Below, one piece after another: positions 59,800 to 64,000 of a DNA stretch of 64,000 nucleotides (positions are counted from its first letter, which is position 1; every line of letters starts with the position of its first letter). The stretch covers positions 97,285,583-97,349,582 of the forward strand of contig NC_133390.1 in the NCBI RefSeq assembly GCF_047511655.1. The letters run 5' to 3'. The notes beneath the pieces were generated by a model that was given only the letters and a program-made list of their open reading frames with translations, had not been told where the DNA came from and made no database searches. Made by a program: the position numbers and the translations under genes. This stretch comes from Castor canadensis. Taxonomy: Eukaryota; Chordata; Mammalia; Rodentia; Castoridae.

Positions 59800-59954
59800 G
59801 TAGGAGCTGCGCGGGGGTCGGGGCTTGCGGGGCTTCGGTGGAAGCCGAGCTTCCGTGGCCCTGGCCGTCCGTCTGGCCGTCCGCCCGTCCTTCCTCCCAC
59901 CAGCCCCCGCCTGGCAGCTGGCAGCAAACAGCCCAGCCTGGACCGGATCTTAGG

Positions 59955-59973
59955 CGCGGCGGCGGCGGCGGAG
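59955..59973 (+). repeat. Short (CGG)n repeat in the CpG island
   Basis: Five to six GCG/CGG units just upstream of the second candidate donor. Confidence 0.85.
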
Positions 59974-60420
59974 TCCCTGGCGGTCCCCGCGGCTCAGGTA
60001 CCCGCCTCCCGGCCCAATTCCTGCAGAGTCCACGCTGGCAACTTCGGCACTTTTGCCGAAGGGGCGGATGGCTGCCTGAAGCGCACGCAGAAGCCAAGAT
60101 CCCGCGCGTCCCCGGCAGCACCCACCCTCCTCCTCTCTCCACGCCCGCGGGGCCCCCAGTGTGTTCTGTGCCCCCAAGTCATCCCGCGCTCCCTCGGGTC
60201 GCGTGCGCTGCGGCATGAGAGGGATGGCGGTCGTGATGGCACCAACATCCCGGACCAACCAGGAAGTGCTGCATTCCGGGGCTTCGAGTCCAGCCCTCCC
60301 GGAGCACTGTCCTGGGCATGTGGCCACACAGCTGCTCGCTGCAGAGCCCAAATTGTGATGTGATGACGCGGGGGTGGGGCGAAGGGGACCGGGACCTGCC
60401 AGAGCAGGGCGTGAGTTGTT

Positions 60421-62424
60421 CTTCTCGTTCCAGTTCAGAATGTTTGGGATCTAGATCTCATTTCCAGGAGTGCCATTCTCCAAGGCTGCCCTAGGATTTT
60501 GTGATGCCCATCAGAACCATTTTAGAGTCAATCCAGAGTTACGGCCCCGCCTATGTTTGCTCCTAATCTCGGATTATTGCCTTCTTTGCTTCCTTCATGA
60601 AACTCTAATGCAAGTAAAATTTTAAGGGCCCCGGGGGGCGGTCCTGCGTTTGATCATCCGCCGGTTTCTCCCCAGAAGGAAGGGGGAGTTGTGTGTACTT
60701 TATCAGCCAGGCCTGCCAATTTGTCTTAGCTCACCTTTTATGTGCCTCCAAGGGCCCTGGAGACTAGGCACCCTGACACCTCTGAGGTATGTTAAGTAGG
60801 TTAGTTAAATGAAAACTTAAAGAATGAAGGGAATGCACACTTTGAGCTGCTATCAGACACCACATTTGCATACTGCCTATTTGCATAAGAATCTTTCAGC
60901 ACTGGATATTTTGTGATACACATACAAGTGAATTTTGTACACAACCTTTCAGCTTGAATTTGCACGCAGCCTTTGAATGTTTGGGGAGAGACCTTTTAAC
61001 TAATTGTACAAACTTCCAGTCTGGCTTCTTAAGACCAAGTACAATTAACTTTCCATATAAAAAGTGTGAGTAGTGATGGTTTTGAGGAAAATATCTTTAC
61101 CGTGTTGAGGCCATGTCAGAGTATTTATACACCATGGTGATAGGTACTTACATGCCCAGTTAGGTTTTACTGATCCTCTGATAACTAGATGTGCAAATTC
61201 CTGCTCCTGACAAGTTGTCTGCCTATTCAGTTTTTTTCTTCATTTAAAATTATAGTTATAAAATTCATTTACCTTTAACTTCTACACTTCTTAAAAAATT
61301 TACACTTTTACTTTTTTGGAGGAACTAGCATTTGAGCTCAGCCTTGTGCTTGTTAGACAGGCATTCTATTAATTTTACTTTGAAAATACAACGAACTTCA
61401 CCATTTTAACCATTTTAAGTGTTTGCTCAGTGTCATTAAGTACATTCATGCCATCGCACTACCACTGGTCACGCTCCTTTCCCCACACTCCCTGTCCTTC
61501 CTAGAGGTTTGAGTAACATTTTAATGATAATGAGTCTTGCTGGCTTTCCTTTTCTCGCTAAGCAAAGTCTGAGTCTCTTTTCATAGCTTTAGAGAAATGC
61601 ACTTTTAAAGGGGAGGGGTGAAAAGCCAGGGCCAGGTGTGGTTTAGTAAATCTTGTGAGGGTCAGTTTGTGAACTCTTTGAATTTGTACATAGGAGCAGT
61701 GTGAGTTTAGCGATCAAGAGGTAGAAACAGGGAAGGGAGTTACTGTTAATGCTTCCTTCTCTGAGGATCTAACACAAATACAGTACTTTTGTTTCCTTTA
61801 GAAGCAGACACCTTTCTAAATTATGTTTAAACTCACATTGTCATGCATTTTTTAGTGAGTAAAGGCAATTTGGATGAAGCTAGCTGCTGGGTTTAGCAAT
61901 TTCCTGTCCACCCCAGGTGCTTACTAAAGGTCCCCGCTGCAGGACCCAGCACATGAGACACAGGTCTTTAAACTTATAGTTAGGCTGAGTCACTGTGTGC
62001 AGGGGAAGGTCTATATCTCTCCCAGGCCTGGTTTTATGTTTACAATCCTTTAAGTCTTAGCACCACAATATAAAACATATCTTCCGGGGTGTGGTTAAAA
62101 GTTGTTGCAGGGTTTAAACAAAAAACAAGCAACCTCAGCTTCCCATAAGCCTGTGACATTTCTGATTAGAAAGGGGATCATATAAATTGCATTGTATGTG
62201 TCCATGGGAATGCATTACCACGTGTTGGTTTTCCTAAATTCAGAGTGCTGGGTAAAATCTGGGTCCCAGATGTTTTAGTGCTGGGTTATTAAACAGCAGT
62301 GTATGTTATGTAACTTTCACATTGTCACAGTTTTTTTTTTTTTTTAAATCTTTCTGTTAAGAAACTTTCTTAATTTTTAAATGTATTGAATAAACTTTGC
62401 AGTGACCAAGAAAGATGAATTGTT
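60421..62424. other. Probable PLD1 intron 1, non-coding
   Basis: No exon seen. A SINE fragment in reverse ('ggaactagcatttgagctcagccttgtgcttgttagacaggcattct') is at about 61318-61370. Confidence 0.45.
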
Positions 62425-62615
62425 TATTTAATAAACACTTATGTGGTGCTTGCTTGTGCTAGACACTTATTCTAAGCATTTTACAATTGTGAATGTTTCA
62501 TGCTTAAAACAACACCATGAAGTAAGTAATTTTATTATACCCATTTTATTGATTTATACCCATTTATTGATCACACAACTAGCACATGAGCTGTGGTTCC
62601 ATTCCAGCAGCCTGA
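62425..62615 (-). repeat. MIR element, reverse orientation
   Basis: 'tgcttgtgctagacacttattctaagcattttacaattgtgaat', 'acaccatgaagtaagtaattttattatacccattttattgat', 'cacacaactagcacatgagctgtgg', the reversed MIR order. Confidence 0.8.
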
Positions 62616-64000
62616 TCTCAGAGTTTTTGTATTGCTGTCTGTCCCCCAAAAAACATATCCTGCGATTCTACCCCTCTAATAAATGACCTTTTCCTTGGTT
62701 TTTGCTCCCATTTTGTCCTTAGGGATAAATAATTTGATCTAATTGCAATCATGAGGAAGACGAAGTATTGCATGGTTGTGTCCAGCAGGACCTAGAAACC
62801 ATCTGCTAAGAGGAGGTTGGGGCAGGGATCCTGGGAGGATCTGGGGAGACCAGGCTTTATTTAGGAGGGGCAGGAAGTATTTGCTGATAAGGAGGGTGCT
62901 AGGATCACACTGAAGCCAGTCTGCTAAATAAGGGCCCAGGTTTGTCCCAGGTGGGCAGAGCAGCCATGGACACTGTGCTGTTTTGGGCTCAGGACCCCCA
63001 TTCCTCCCTAGCCCCTGAGGCTCAAGTCCCTGGGTCCCCTCAGCAGGAGGGGAGAATCTGATTTTGTTCTCAGTCATTTTTTAGCATTTTGGATCTAGAG
63101 TTGGGGAACTTTCGAAAGCCTCTGATGTAAAAAAGAGAATCAGCCAAAAGCAACATGGAAATAAAAATAATTAACTTTAGTTGGTTCTTTGGGAGCAAGG
63201 GGTGGGGAAGGGTTCTAAGGGTATGAACTTATAAACTTTATATTAAAAATGGGAAAATAAGTTTTTTGCATCCAACAGTGATTTTTTTCAAAGCAGGCTT
63301 CTACAGGCAGTACATTTGGAACAGGAAGAAGAGGAAGAAGAATGGGGAAAAGGACAGTGATGGGAAGGGAGGGGGAAACAGAAGAGGGAAGACAGTGTGG
63401 GGTGGGGGTAGGAGTGGGGGGGGGAGAAGAGGTGGGCAGTGCTAACACCTTTGTAGGCAAAAAGCCTGGGACTCAATATGTTACCTAAGGGCAATGCCTG
63501 CCCAAAGTCCAAAGGGATCTCAGCGATCTCTCTTCATGTTTATCTTGACGTGATCTTAATGTTTAAACTGTTTCTCACCAACAGAACTTGGGGGCAATAA
63601 GATATAGGGGAGCACTCCCAGCAGTCTCGTCTGGTTTACACCACTTTTGTCAGGTGGATTTTATAGCTGGCCTGATAACAGAATCATTGGATTTGTAATT
63701 GTTTTGATTACTATCTGTCTTTTGGAAGAAGGCAAGGTCCTCCAGGCCACAGGTTGTGTTTTTGTCATCCTTGTGTCTCCAGTAGACAGTAGTGTACAGC
63801 TGAGTGAACAGGTCCATTTAACGGATGGAGGGAGATGGTGGGATTCATTTTATTCGATATTTCCAGGAAAGATTTTTGAGGGTGGTGTTTCACTTACCTG
63901 TTTGTTTCTTTTGTGCCATCTAACTACTGCCTGCTTAAAGATAAGTTTATAGATGCAGAGGGGACAGTCTAACATTTTGATTAGCAGCTGTACTCATTTC
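62616..64000. other. Probable PLD1 intron 1, non-coding
   Basis: A purine-rich low-complexity patch is at 63315-63435. Possible L2 at about 63735-63830 ('gtcatccttgtgtctccagtagacagtag'). No exon seen to the window end. Confidence 0.4.

Larger units (their letters stand above)
59530..60420 (+). promoter_or_regulatory. PLD1: CpG island promoter, probably of PLD1
   Basis: The only single-copy CpG island in the window. CpG-dense from about 59570 to 60250, including GCGCGGCC and (CGG)n, with no TATA box evident. CpG density drops sharply on both sides. Human PLD1 starts about 30 kb from TMEM212 in the opposite direction. Here the island is 36 kb from the TMEM212 start codon and correctly placed for PLD1 on plus. 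The sequence itself does not prove the gene name. Confidence 0.7.

Noticed and set aside
59396-60363. Several overlapping long frames on both strands (up to about 250 codons) in the CpG island
   Set aside because: They are open because GC-rich DNA has few stop codons. They overlap in multiple frames, show no domain, and cross the strong donor at 59800.

Overview
This is a mammalian nuclear genome window. It is AT-rich, intron-dominated and dense in LINE-1 and SINE repeats. The most frequent SINE is a tRNA/ID-like unit (key block 'ctgcctagcaag ... gttcaaaccccagtaccacc'), alone or joined to one or two B1/7SL-like units. One L1 family ends in a homopurine 3' UTR. From memory these families fit a castorimorph rodent, most likely beaver (Castor); that assignment is inference.

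Layout. (1) 12.07-23.59 kb, minus strand: three coding exons of TMEM212, a small multi-pass membrane protein. The exons are 53, 20 and 108 codons long, all junctions are phase 0 and all visible splice sites are canonical. The third coding exon carries an in-frame TAG (12290-12292) at codon 107 of the joined frame. The short final exon was not found. Upstream of the ATG are a candidate RFX X-box and a forkhead site. (2) 32.51-39.56 kb, minus strand: a full-length L1 (about 7.0 kb) with intact ORF1 (400 codons) and ORF2 (1272 codons) and a 16-bp target-site duplication. (3) 59.5-60.4 kb: the only single-copy CpG island, with a splice donor at 59799/59800. It is interpreted as the 5' non-coding exon and promoter of PLD1 on the plus strand. 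This rests on remembered synteny: in human, PLD1 and TMEM212 are divergent neighbours about 30 kb apart. The remaining sequence to 64 kb would then be PLD1 intron 1.

Everything else is intronic or intergenic repeat landscape: L1 3' fragments of several ages, B1/tRNA SINEs, MIR and L2 relics, a probable solo LTR and several microsatellites. No rRNA gene, functional tRNA gene or CRISPR array was seen, and no evident new multi-gene system. The observations most worth following are the TMEM212 stop codon, the cilia-type promoter motifs, the coding-intact L1, the composite SINE architecture and an L1 nested inside one composite SINE.
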